Positions 1 to 6,218 of a stretch of DNA of 6,218 nucleotides are shown here, piece by piece. Source of the DNA: an uncultured Fastidiosipila sp. (lineage in GTDB: Bacteria; Bacillota; Clostridia; Saccharofermentanales; Fastidiosipilaceae); contig CALLQJ010000204.1 in the NCBI GenBank assembly GCA_938014865.1, forward strand, positions 1-6,218, given 5' to 3'. Position 1 is the stretch's first letter, and each line of letters begins with the position of its first letter. The notes below the pieces were generated by a model. It was not told where the DNA came from. It made no database searches and was given only the letters and a program-made list of their open reading frames with translations. Both the position numbers and the translations under genes were made by a program.

Positions 1-366
1 TCCTCCGGCAGGAGTGAATTTCAAGGCATTGTTCAGCAGATTGATAATAATCTGGTTTATCCCAAAGTCGTCGGCCACGCCATCGGCCTGCCGGGGATCT
101 GGGTCTTCAGTGCGGTCATGATCGGCGGTTCACTCGCCGGCGCCTTGGGCATGCTTGCCGCAGTACCGCTGACAGCAGGCCTTTATAAAATGCTGAAAAT
201 CAAAATTGCCGCACGGCAGGCCCGGAAGGCGCCCGCGTCCGCAGGCGGCGTTCCGCCTGAAGGAGGAGCGGGTGAAGCGGCTGAAGCGGCCGAAGCCCCG
301 CCCGGGGAGGCAGAGAACGGGACAGAAGAGGCTGTGTCTGAGGCAGCGGAAGAAGAGGAAGAGTAA
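1..366 (+). CDS. AI-2E family transporter, C-terminal fragment (5' end outside window)
   Basis: This is the last 121 codons of a polytopic inner-membrane protein of the AI-2E/PerM-like family (PF01594 type). Members are implicated in export or transport of small molecules such as autoinducer-2 or ions, so the substrate is not predictable here. The frame is open from base 1 to the TAA at 364-366. Codons at 28-75 encode the conserved family block IVQQIDNNLVYPKVVG. It is followed by GLPGIW and a hydrophobic Gly/Ala-rich segment (about 103-195) ending in AVPLTAGLYKML, the typical last membrane helix. After it comes a tail of about 56 residues, first basic (KIKIAARQARK), then Ala/Glu/Pro-rich and ending in a run of five Glu; it is probably cytosolic and disordered. 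The first 8 or so residues (SSGRSEFQ) lack the hydrophobic stretch that family members usually have just before the QQID block, so the frame is uncertain at the window edge. Family assignment is firm; function is not. Confidence 0.85.
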   Translation, partial: SSGRSEFQGIVQQIDNNLVYPKVVGHAIGLPGIWVFSAVMIGGSLAGALGMLAAVPLTAGLYKMLKIKIAARQARKAPASAGGVPPEGGAGEAAEAAEAPPGEAENGTEEAVSEAAEEEEE

Positions 367-512
367 AGACCCGGCCTGCTTCCGGATGAATAATTTCGCT
401 TTCAGGCGGGGGACAAAGGCCTCATCTTGCGTTAAAGTAATAGAATGAGCAGGTTTTCGGCGGCAGAATGAACGCGATCGCCGGGAGCCGGCAGATAAAA
501 AAGAAGATTAGA

Positions 513-517
513 TAGGA
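513..517 (+). promoter_or_regulatory. Ribosome binding site supporting the ATG at 527
   Basis: TAGGA at 513-517 lies 9 bases before the ATG at 527, an acceptable spacing. It directly abuts the in-frame TTG at 518, leaving no spacer, so the upstream TTG is unlikely to be the start. Confidence 0.6.
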
Positions 518-526
518 TTGAGCAGA

Positions 527-1456
527 ATGGCAATTTTAGATCTTAACGAAGCACTGAGCAGAGGTCGCCGCAGTCAGGGGTCGGTATATATTAATATGCC
601 GCCTCAGGTGCGCAGCGGAAAAAAGAATGACTTCATGGTCGGCCGCTTTCTGAATAAAGATCAGGATGCAGAATTTAAAATCTGGGAAGAATATATTTTT
701 GCGCCCGTGCTTGAATACGGGACGGGCATTTACGAAGCGGATGTGGAAGGATCGGAATACAACGGGCAGCAATACCTCACCGTCCATCGTATTGAACGCT
801 CGGAAGATCCCTCGCTGAAAAAACGGGATTTTTTAGAATCGATTCCGCAGGAAGATATTCTGGCCTTGTGGAAGAAAGCCAAACGCAGCCTTAACGAGGC
901 GGGAACCTCCGATTTGTGCTGGATGCTGATCGATCAGATTATCAATGCACCGGAAATCAAAGGACGCTTTATGATAGAAGGTGCCGCAATCAGCCACCAT
1001 GACAGCGTCATCGGCGGCCTGGCGCACCACACGCTTAAAATGCTGCGGATTTTGGCGGTGATGATTGAAGACAATCCCTTTTTGCAGGAGCATTGCGACC
1101 TCCTGGTCATGGGGGTCTTCCTGCATGATATCGGGAAAATTTTTGAATACGACGAGCTGGAGATGGCGCCTTACTGGTATGCCAATCACCGCGTACAGGG
1201 CATCGAATACCTGGCCCGCTTTAAAGACGATATCATCACGGCGTATAACGAAGCGTTTTACCGGCAGCTTCAGTCGATTATCTCCGGCCACCACGGGGAA
1301 TACGGGGACCGGCCCACTACCGTAGCCGCCGGAATTGTCCACTATATTGATACGGCGGAAAGTCAGGTGACCGAGCTCATCGAACTTGAGCAGAAATCAC
1401 CGGACAGCCGCATTTATGTCCGTGACTGGGGCTATCTGGCCGGTTTAAATTACTGA
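527..1456 (+). CDS. yhaM: YhaM-family 3'-5' exoribonuclease (OB-fold + HD domain)
   Basis: The product is 309 residues, close to the roughly 314 of B. subtilis YhaM. YhaM homologues are metal-dependent cytoplasmic 3'-5' exonucleases acting on RNA and single-stranded DNA. Residues about 35-90 fit the small OB-type nucleic-acid-binding domain, including DFMVGRFLNKDQDAEFKIWE. Residues about 155-280 form an HD phosphohydrolase domain. Its candidate metal ligands are H167/H168 (in GGLAHHTL), H200-D201 (in FLHDIGK), H221, H255-H256 (in SGHHGEYGD) and D275 (in VHYID). All expected HD positions are present, so the enzyme should be active. The start is set at ATG 527; an in-frame TTG at 518 would add three residues (MSR) but has no properly spaced ribosome binding site. 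An intrinsic terminator follows the stop by 14 bases. The gene sits directly upstream of sbcD-sbcC, as YhaM sits beside SbcD/SbcC-like genes in Bacillus. Family assignment is strong; substrate preference is inferred from homologues. Confidence 0.88.
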   Translation: MAILDLNEALSRGRRSQGSVYINMPPQVRSGKKNDFMVGRFLNKDQDAEFKIWEEYIFAPVLEYGTGIYEADVEGSEYNGQQYLTVHRIERSEDPSLKKRDFLESIPQEDILALWKKAKRSLNEAGTSDLCWMLIDQIINAPEIKGRFMIEGAAISHHDSVIGGLAHHTLKMLRILAVMIEDNPFLQEHCDLLVMGVFLHDIGKIFEYDELEMAPYWYANHRVQGIEYLARFKDDIITAYNEAFYRQLQSIISGHHGEYGDRPTTVAAGIVHYIDTAESQVTELIELEQKSPDSRIYVRDWGYLAGLNY

Positions 1457-1470
1457 TCCGCAGATCACGC

Positions 1471-1495
1471 AAGGGCCGCGCAAGCGGCCTTTTTT
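1471..1495 (+). terminator. Intrinsic (Rho-independent) terminator after yhaM
   Basis: A perfect 6-bp GC stem, GGCCGC (1474-1479) with GCGGCC (1484-1489), encloses a GCAA (GNRA) tetraloop. It is followed by six T (1490-1495). The flanking AAG (1471-1473) can also pair with the first T residues. It lies 14 bases after the yhaM stop and 57 bases before sbcD. Confidence 0.92.
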
Positions 1496-1497
1496 AA

Positions 1498-1521
1498 ACG
1501 ACAGCCGACACGACAGCCGAC
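1498..1521 (+). repeat. Perfect 12-bp tandem duplication in the sbcD leader
   Basis: The 12-mer ACGACAGCCGAC occurs twice back to back (1498-1509 and 1510-1521) without mismatch, between the terminator and the sbcD ribosome binding site. It may be a replication-slippage duplication or a paired protein-binding site; the sequence alone does not decide. Confidence 0.9.
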
Positions 1522-1537
1522 GCTTCATGCCGAAGCG
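1521..1537 (+). other. Small hairpin immediately upstream of the sbcD ribosome binding site
   Basis: CGCTTC (1521-1526) pairs perfectly with GAAGCG (1532-1537) around a 5-base loop. The 3' arm ends two bases before the Shine-Dalgarno sequence at 1540, so the structure could affect ribosome access. There is no T-tract, so it is not a terminator. Confidence 0.55.
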
Positions 1538-1539
1538 GG

Positions 1540-1546
1540 AAAGGAG
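1540..1546 (+). promoter_or_regulatory. Ribosome binding site fixing the TTG start of sbcD
   Basis: AAAGGAG at 1540-1546 is a strong Shine-Dalgarno sequence with a 6-base spacer to the TTG at 1553. It supports a non-ATG start. Confidence 0.85.
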
Positions 1547-1552
1547 CAGCGC

Positions 1553-2725
1553 TTGAAAATACTGCACGCCGCGGATTTGCATCTGGGAAAACGCTTTCAC
1601 GAACTTTCTTTAAAAGAAGAACAAGAACACATGCTCGGGATTCTGCTCGGCTTTGTCCGGGATCAAAAGCCCGACGCCCTTCTCCTTTGCGGGGATATCT
1701 ACGATAAGGCGAGGCCCTCGGCGGAAAGTGTTGAAATGCTCAATGCCTTCCTGACGGAGCTGGCGGATCTGCCGCTTCATGTGTTCATGATTGCCGGCAA
1801 TCACGATTCACCGGCCCGCCTGTCTTACGGGGCGAGTTTCATGGCCCGGCAGCGCGTGCATATAAAGGGCGATCTCCGGAGCCTGCCGGAAGTGATCACG
1901 CTTGAGGATGCCTGGGGACCTGTGCACTTTGTGCTCCTGCCTTATTTTCATCTTTACGAAGCACGGCTCCTCTTCCCGGAGGAGGCCGATACGATTGAAA
2001 ATTATGACGATGCCTTAGAGCGGATTTTCGAGGCGCTGGACTTGCCGGAAGGAGAGCGAAGCGTCCTTTTGAGCCATCAGCATTATGCGGCGGACGGCAT
2101 CGCGGAAACCTCGGATTCCGAGCTTAATATCATCGGCGGCCTCGAAGCGTGCAGCAGCCGTCTGCTTGAGCGCTTCAGCTATGCGGCCCTCGGCCATCTG
2201 CATCGCCCGCAGGCCTTGTCGGCGCCTTATATCCGTTATGCGGGATCGCCTTTGGCCTATTCCTTTTCGGAGGCCGATCAGCAGAAAAGCTTCCCGCTGA
2301 TTGAGCTTCGCGCTCCCGGGGAAGCGGCAGCTGTAGAATTTCTCCCGATTAAAGCGAAACATCCCGTCCTGCGAAAAGAAGGCTATCTGAAAGACTTAAT
2401 AGAAGAAGCGGACAGCCTCAGCCGGCGTGAACGGGAAGCTTTTCTGGAAATTACCTTGCTTGATGAAGAACGCTTAAGTCATCCGCTGCGCCGGCTGCAG
2501 GTCAAATACCCGAACGTTTTGAATATGATTCCCAAGCGGAATGCTGAAGCCGAAGGCGCGCCGATGAAGGCTTCGGAGCGCCCCGAAAACAAAGATCTCT
2601 TAAGCCTTTTTAAAGACTTTTACCGGGAACAGAGCGGCCGGGAGCCGGACAGCCAAGAAGAAGCTCTCCTGCAGGAGACCTTAGATGAGCTCAGGGCCGA
2701 GGATGCCGAAAGGAGGAAAGCATGA
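1553..2725 (+). CDS. sbcD: Exonuclease SbcD (Mre11-type nuclease subunit of SbcCD)
   Basis: This 390-residue protein is the nuclease subunit of the SbcCD (Mre11-Rad50 type) complex. The complex uses ATP and Mn2+ to cleave DNA hairpins and protein-blocked or double-strand ends in the cytoplasm. The calcineurin-like metallophosphoesterase motifs are complete: D8 and H10 (ADLHLGKRFHE), D48 (LLLCGDIYDKARPS), N83-H84-D85 (AGNHD), H175 and H177 (LLSHQHYAADG), and H215 and H217 (ALGHLHRPQ). The catalytic domain spans about residues 1-270. The rest is the C-terminal SbcD domain, ending in a charged helical tail (about 345-390) that in this family contacts the base of the SbcC coiled coil. Length is typical. 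The start is TTG: the conserved MKILHAADLHLGK block begins exactly there, behind a good ribosome binding site. The stop overlaps the sbcC start by four bases (ATGA), indicating translational coupling. No strong promoter is visible in the 57 bases between the upstream terminator and the start. Confidence 0.96.
   Translation: MKILHAADLHLGKRFHELSLKEEQEHMLGILLGFVRDQKPDALLLCGDIYDKARPSAESVEMLNAFLTELADLPLHVFMIAGNHDSPARLSYGASFMARQRVHIKGDLRSLPEVITLEDAWGPVHFVLLPYFHLYEARLLFPEEADTIENYDDALERIFEALDLPEGERSVLLSHQHYAADGIAETSDSELNIIGGLEACSSRLLERFSYAALGHLHRPQALSAPYIRYAGSPLAYSFSEADQQKSFPLIELRAPGEAAAVEFLPIKAKHPVLRKEGYLKDLIEEADSLSRREREAFLEITLLDEERLSHPLRRLQVKYPNVLNMIPKRNAEAEGAPMKASERPENKDLLSLFKDFYREQSGREPDSQEEALLQETLDELRAEDAERRKA
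2709..2716 (+). promoter_or_regulatory. Ribosome binding site of sbcC inside the end of sbcD
   Basis: AAAGGAGG at 2709-2716 lies within the last sbcD codons, 5 bases before the sbcC ATG. A near-consensus site at an ATGA overlap suggests that SbcC is made efficiently and in step with SbcD. Confidence 0.85.
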
Positions 2726-5700
2726 GACCTTTATACCTGGAAATTTCCGCCTTCGGCCCTTATGCCGGCAAGGAAAGCCTGGACTTTACGGCCTTTGATC
2801 AAAGCGTCCCGTTCTTAATCAGCGGCGATACGGGTGCCGGCAAAACCAGTATCTACGATGCCATTTGCTTCGCGCTTTTTGCCGAAAGCAGCGGCAAAAG
2901 GCGGGATGCAGCGGACCTTCGAAGCGACTTTGCGGACGAAAAGACCCCGACCTACGTGATGCTGCGCTTTTCTCAGCGGGGGAAAATCTATGAAATCAAA
3001 CGGCAGCCGCCTTACACCCGGCCCGCCCTGCGCGGGGAGGGGATGGTGGATTCGCCGGCCAAAGCCGAACTTCTCCTGCCGGACGGCAAGGTGCTCAGCC
3101 GCATTACGGAAGTGAACCGGACCGTCATTGAAATTACGGGGATGCGCTACAAAGAATTCAGGCAGATTTCAATGATTGCCCAAGGGCAGTTTACCGAACT
3201 GCTGCAGGCGGACAGCCGGCGGCGTTCGGATATTCTCCGGGAGCTTTTTGCGACGGAAGACTATAAGCGCTATCAGGATGCGCTGCAGCAGCGTTTCCGC
3301 CGGGCGGAAGAAGAAGAAGGGCTCCTGCTCAAGGATAAAGAGCGCCTCATGGAAGAGATTCTTCCGGAGCAGGAAGAACGGCCGGAAAGCGGAGAGACGG
3401 CAGAACGGCCCGCAGCGGCAGGCCTTGATGCCGAACGCCTGCGTTTCTTTCACTCGGAAGACGGCGAAACGGCCCTCTTGGACTACCTCAGGGAACGTGA
3501 AGCCGCACTCCGCGAGCGGCTCGGGCAGATTCGGGAAACGGTCCGGACGCTCAGCGCCAAGTGCAAGACGCAGGAAGAAGCCTATTACGCCGGACTGCAT
3601 CTGCAGGAGGCATTTGCTGAGCGTGAAAAGATTCAGAAGGCTTTGGACGCGCTGCGCCTAAAAGAAGAAAACATCAGCCTTTTGCAAAAGAAGCTGAAGC
3701 GGCATGAGGATGCAGCAGGTCTCAAGGGCCTTCAGGAAAAAGCGGAAGCCTTGAATCAGGCGCTTCAGGATCGCCGGCGCGAGGCGGAGGCGTACCGGAA
3801 AGAGGCCGGGGAAATCCGCCGGGCGCTCGAGGCGCTTAAAAAGCGTGCGGAAGCCGGACGTTCGGCCTGGTCCGGGCTGGCGAAACAGGATGCCGAGATT
3901 GTCGCTTTGGAAAAAAGTCTCCCCCTCTACGAAAAACAAGAACAGCTCAAGCAGGCGCTGGAGGATGAAAAAGAAACGCTCGGCGAGACGGAAAAACACG
4001 AGGAGGAGCTTCTGAAAGCAGCGGAAGAAGTGGAAAAGGAACTCCGGACACTGCGTGAGGCCTCAAAAGAGGCGGGGGATCTGCCTTTGCGCCGTCTCAA
4101 GCTGCAGCATGAAGAAGAGCGGCTCGGCACAGCCCTCAGCCGCTATCGGGCGCTGGCCGAAGAAGGCGAGAAAACAAAAGCCCTGCTGATTGAGGCCGGG
4201 AAGGCGGCCGAGGCGTACAAGACGGCCCTCAGCAAGCGGGATGCCTCTTATGCCCGCAGCGCCGCCTGTGAAAAGGCTTTTTTGAATAATCAAGCCGCTT
4301 ATCTGGCGGCCGCTTTGGAAGACGGCGAACCTTGTCCCGTATGCGGGTCGAGGTCTCATCCGCATAAAGCTGAGGCCGAAAACCAAATGGTCAGTGAAGA
4401 CAGCTGGCAAAAAGCCCGTGCCCGAAGTGAGGCGGCGGGCCGGGAAACGGAACGCTGTGCGGAAGTCTTCAGGGAGCTGCAAAAGGCATTGCACGAGGCC
4501 GCGGAACGCCTCAAGGCCTTTGCCCCGCTCTTCCCCGAAGAGGCGGACGAAGAGGAGCAGACGCTGAGCCTTGCGCTTATTGAGGCCTGGCAGCAAAAGC
4601 CCGCTGCGGAAATAAAGAAGGCGGAGGCGGCCGCCCGGAAAAATGCGGAGGCGCTCGACGCGCTCGCCGAGGAAGAGAGCCGGGAGAGCCGGCGGCAGAA
4701 TCTGATCGCTGAAAAAGAAAAGACAGCCGGGCACTATGAAGAACAGCGCCTCGCCCTTGCGGCTTCAAAAGACAGGGCGGAACGCAAGCTGCTTTCGCTC
4801 GGCGTGCAGCTTAAAGAAGGGCGTGAGCGTCTGCAGTTTAAAGATCTTGCGGCCTGCCGGACGGCGCTTGAGCAGCTGCAGACTGAAAATGCCGCGCTGA
4901 AGGCGGAAAAAATGCAGCTGGAAAATGAGCGCAAGGCAAAAGAAGCCCGGCTCAACGAGGCGGAGGGTTCGGCCAAGACCGCTTCGGCGCATGCCCGCGA
5001 GACCGCGGCACAGCTTCGCCGGGCTGAGGAGGCCAGAGATGAAGCCTTCCGGCGCAAGGGCTTTTCGGAGCTTGCGGCTTACCGGGCCGCGCTTTTGCCG
5101 AAAGCTGAGGAACTTGAGTATCGCAGGGCCTGTGAGGCGTACGCCAAGGCGCTGCACCATTATTCGGAAGAAGAAAAGCGTTATGCCGAAAAACTTTCCG
5201 GGAAGACCCCGCCGGATACCGAGCTTTTAGAAAAAGTCTACGAAGAAGCGAAGGCGGCACTTGAAGCGGAAAAAGAGGAGCTGCGCTTTTGTTCGGGCGA
5301 GCAGGAACGGCTCAGACGCTCCGGCAGCCGGCTGGAAGAGACCCTTTCGGAGCTGAAAAGCACACGGAAAGAACGGCTTTTCTTTGAAGAGGTCAGTGCA
5401 CTTGCTTCCGGACGGATGAAGGGCAAGATGCGCATGAGTTTTGAACAGTATGTACAGGCTTTTTATTTTAAAAATATTCTTTATGAAGCGAACCTTCATC
5501 TGCAGAAAATGAGCATGAATCGTTATCTTTTAAAGCATCGTGAGGTCGCGAGCGGGGGCAATGCACAGGACGGCCTGGAAATGGACGTGCTCGATGCCCA
5601 TACCGGAAAGCTCCGGCCGGTCAAGACCTTGTCGGGCGGGGAGACCTTTATGACCTCCCTGGCTCTGGCCTTAGGCCTTTCGGATACCGTGAGCGCCATG

Positions 5701-5919
5701 AACGGCGGCATTGACACGGAAGTCCTCTTTATCGATGAAGGCTTTGAGTCCCTGGACAGCGAAAGCCTGCGCCGGGCAGGGCAGACGATTACAGGTCTGG
5801 CGGGGCGAAATTGCCTCATCGGGGTGATTTCTCACGTGGATGAATTAAAAGATACTATTACGCAAAAAGTCCACATTAAAAAGACATTAAGCGGCAGCCA
5901 TATTGATCAGAAAAATTAG
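2722..5919 (+). CDS. sbcC: Exonuclease SbcC (Rad50-type SMC-like ATPase subunit of SbcCD)
   Basis: This 1065-residue protein is the ATPase and DNA-tethering subunit of SbcCD. All Rad50/SMC-type landmarks are present in order. The N-terminal ATPase lobe has Walker A at residues 35-42 (GDTGAGKT) and the Q-loop near Q154 (IAQGQF). Two long Glu/Lys/Ala-rich coiled-coil arms run from about 183 to 520 and from about 560 to 880. Between them is the zinc hook, CPVC at C538/C541 (bases 4333-4344), almost exactly mid-protein, in the family context GEPCPVCGS followed by HPH. The C-terminal lobe has the ABC signature LSGGE (970-974), Walker B VLFIDE (D1005, E1006), the D-loop SLD (1010-1012) and the switch histidine H1038 (ISH). 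Length is normal and the frame is intact. The ATG start follows a near-consensus ribosome binding site and overlaps the sbcD stop. No terminator follows; the next gene starts 54 bases on, with its promoter's -35 candidate inside the last codons here. Confidence 0.97.
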   Translation: MRPLYLEISAFGPYAGKESLDFTAFDQSVPFLISGDTGAGKTSIYDAICFALFAESSGKRRDAADLRSDFADEKTPTYVMLRFSQRGKIYEIKRQPPYTRPALRGEGMVDSPAKAELLLPDGKVLSRITEVNRTVIEITGMRYKEFRQISMIAQGQFTELLQADSRRRSDILRELFATEDYKRYQDALQQRFRRAEEEEGLLLKDKERLMEEILPEQEERPESGETAERPAAAGLDAERLRFFHSEDGETALLDYLREREAALRERLGQIRETVRTLSAKCKTQEEAYYAGLHLQEAFAEREKIQKALDALRLKEENISLLQKKLKRHEDAAGLKGLQEKAEALNQALQDRRREAEAYRKEAGEIRRALEALKKRAEAGRSAWSGLAKQDAEIVALEKSLPLYEKQEQLKQALEDEKETLGETEKHEEELLKAAEEVEKELRTLREASKEAGDLPLRRLKLQHEEERLGTALSRYRALAEEGEKTKALLIEAGKAAEAYKTALSKRDASYARSAACEKAFLNNQAAYLAAALEDGEPCPVCGSRSHPHKAEAENQMVSEDSWQKARARSEAAGRETERCAEVFRELQKALHEAAERLKAFAPLFPEEADEEEQTLSLALIEAWQQKPAAEIKKAEAAARKNAEALDALAEEESRESRRQNLIAEKEKTAGHYEEQRLALAASKDRAERKLLSLGVQLKEGRERLQFKDLAACRTALEQLQTENAALKAEKMQLENERKAKEARLNEAEGSAKTASAHARETAAQLRRAEEARDEAFRRKGFSELAAYRAALLPKAEELEYRRACEAYAKALHHYSEEEKRYAEKLSGKTPPDTELLEKVYEEAKAALEAEKEELRFCSGEQERLRRSGSRLEETLSELKSTRKERLFFEEVSALASGRMKGKMRMSFEQYVQAFYFKNILYEANLHLQKMSMNRYLLKHREVASGGNAQDGLEMDVLDAHTGKLRPVKTLSGGETFMTSLALALGLSDTVSAMNGGIDTEVLFIDEGFESLDSESLRRAGQTITGLAGRNCLIGVISHVDELKDTITQKVHIKKTLSGSHIDQKN

Positions 5920-5934
5920 CTGCTATGTTATAAT
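5903..5934 (+). promoter_or_regulatory. Probable sigma-A promoter (extended -10) for the zinc-ribbon gene
   Basis: A consensus TATAAT at 5929-5934 is preceded by TG at 5926-5927, giving the extended -10 form TGnTATAAT. The best -35 candidate is TTGATC at 5903-5908, inside the end of sbcC. Its 20-base spacer is longer than the usual 17, which an extended -10 can compensate for. Transcription would start near 5941, about 33 bases before the ATG at 5974. Confidence 0.65.
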
Positions 5935-5973
5935 TTGACTGAATAAAAGCATTTGTACAGGAGGTTAGAGGAA

Positions 5974-6218
5974 ATGAAATGTCCCAACTGTTCCCATGTG
6001 AATGCCGAGCATGCTAAGTTCTGCGAAGCCTGCGGAACGAATTTACAGCAGGTTCAGGCCGAGACCCCGAAACCTAATGAGAAAGCAGCCGCTGCAGACG
6101 CATTTGCAAATGCTCCGGCAGAAGATGCACAGGACAATCTGCAGACAGGGCAGAGCTCGGAGGGGAAGTCTGAGACACGCGAGCCGGCCCGGCAAGATGC
6201 TCCTGTCACAGCACACGA
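5974..6218 (+). CDS. Zinc-ribbon domain protein, N-terminal part (runs off window end)
   Basis: The frame is open from ATG 5974 through the last base, giving 81 complete codons with no stop. Residues 1-25 form a compact zinc ribbon with two knuckles, C3-P-N-C6 and C17-E-A-C20-G, separated by ten residues. This short-ribbon type is common at the N-terminus of Bacillota proteins. From about residue 26 the sequence turns into a hydrophilic, low-complexity stretch rich in Ala, Glu, Gln, Pro and Asp, probably a disordered linker. In similar proteins such a linker often leads to a membrane segment and an extracellular or regulatory domain, but that part is outside the window, so no function can be given. 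AGGAGG at 5959-5964 lies 9 bases before the ATG, and a good extended -10 promoter lies upstream, so the gene is probably transcribed independently of sbcDC, with possible read-through from it. No link to DNA repair is shown. Confidence 0.85.
   Translation, partial: MKCPNCSHVNAEHAKFCEACGTNLQQVQAETPKPNEKAAAADAFANAPAEDAQDNLQTGQSSEGKSETREPARQDAPVTAH

Noticed and set aside
441..446. TAGAAT as the -10 of a yhaM promoter
   Set aside because: The hexamer is acceptable, but no TTGACA-like sequence lies 16-18 bases upstream, so I do not list it as a feature.
206..448. Open frame of 80 codons overlapping the transporter tail and the following gap
   Set aside because: It is Arg/Pro/Lys-rich over the shifted frame of the Ala/Glu tail, with no evident ribosome binding site or domain.
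518..526. TTG at 518 as the start of yhaM
   Set aside because: The only Shine-Dalgarno-like sequence, TAGGA at 513-517, abuts it with no spacer but is correctly spaced for the ATG at 527.
833..1342. Antisense open frame of 169 codons inside yhaM
   Set aside because: It lies wholly opposite the HD and linker regions of a clear YhaM homologue, and its translation shows no family motif.
3176..3661. Same-strand alternate-frame open frame of 161 codons inside sbcC
   Set aside because: Its Arg/Ser/Lys-rich composition is typical of a shifted frame of GC-rich coding DNA. The sbcC frame carries intact family motifs on both sides.
4063..4734. Antisense open frame of 223 codons inside sbcC
   Set aside because: Reading frames opposite a GC-rich, Glu/Lys/Ala-rich coiled-coil gene stay open by codon bias. 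The translation is Leu/Phe/Arg/Gly-rich with no recognisable domain, and sbcC is certain on the other strand.
5935..5940. TTGACT as a -35 element downstream of sbcC
   Set aside because: The position 17 bases on falls in the ribosome binding site region (around 5958-5963) and has no -10-like sequence.
1..6218. A novel defence or mobile system
   Set aside because: The genes are a transporter, a nuclease and SbcCD with normal lengths and full motifs. I see no integrase, transposase, inverted-repeat ends, CRISPR repeats or toxin-antitoxin pair. SbcC resembles ATPases of some defence systems, but its zinc hook and SbcD partner mark it as the standard repair complex.

Overview
The window looks like ordinary chromosomal DNA from a Bacillota (Firmicutes) bacterium with fairly high GC (mid to high 50s by eye). 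The evidence is strong Shine-Dalgarno sites, TTG start use, an intrinsic terminator with a GNRA loop, and a YhaM-type nuclease next to SbcD and SbcC. I cannot name a genus. All genes are on the + strand, and there is no sign of a mobile element, CRISPR array, tRNA or rRNA.

Layout: (1) 1-366 is the 3' end of an AI-2E family (PF01594-type) membrane transporter with a long acidic Ala/Glu tail. (2) 367-526 is a 160-bp gap with no clear promoter or terminator; a TAGAAT hexamer at 441-446 has no convincing -35 partner. (3) 527-1456 is a YhaM-family 3'-5' exoribonuclease (OB-fold plus HD domain). (4) 1471-1495 is a clean intrinsic terminator, followed by a perfect 12-bp tandem duplication and a small hairpin just before the ribosome binding site of the next gene. 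(5) 1553-2725 is sbcD (Mre11-type nuclease), and 2722-5919 is sbcC (Rad50-type ATPase with a zinc hook). Their ATGA overlap indicates translational coupling. (6) 5903-5934 is a likely promoter for the next gene, whose -35 lies in the end of sbcC. (7) 5974 to the window end is the 5' part of a gene for a protein with an N-terminal zinc ribbon and a low-complexity linker.

SbcD and SbcC form the complex that opens hairpins and processes blocked DNA ends. YhaM homologues degrade RNA and, as known from Bacillus subtilis, also single-stranded DNA 3'-5'. The adjacency recalls the B. subtilis yhaO-yhaN-yhaM cluster, where YhaM also sits beside SbcD-like and SbcC-like proteins, and suggests a shared nucleic-acid processing role. 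The terminator shows that the two units are at least partly separate in transcription.

I found no convincing undescribed system here. The items most worth a second look are the sbcD leader, the partial zinc-ribbon gene, the YhaM-SbcDC linkage, and the odd first residues of the transporter fragment.
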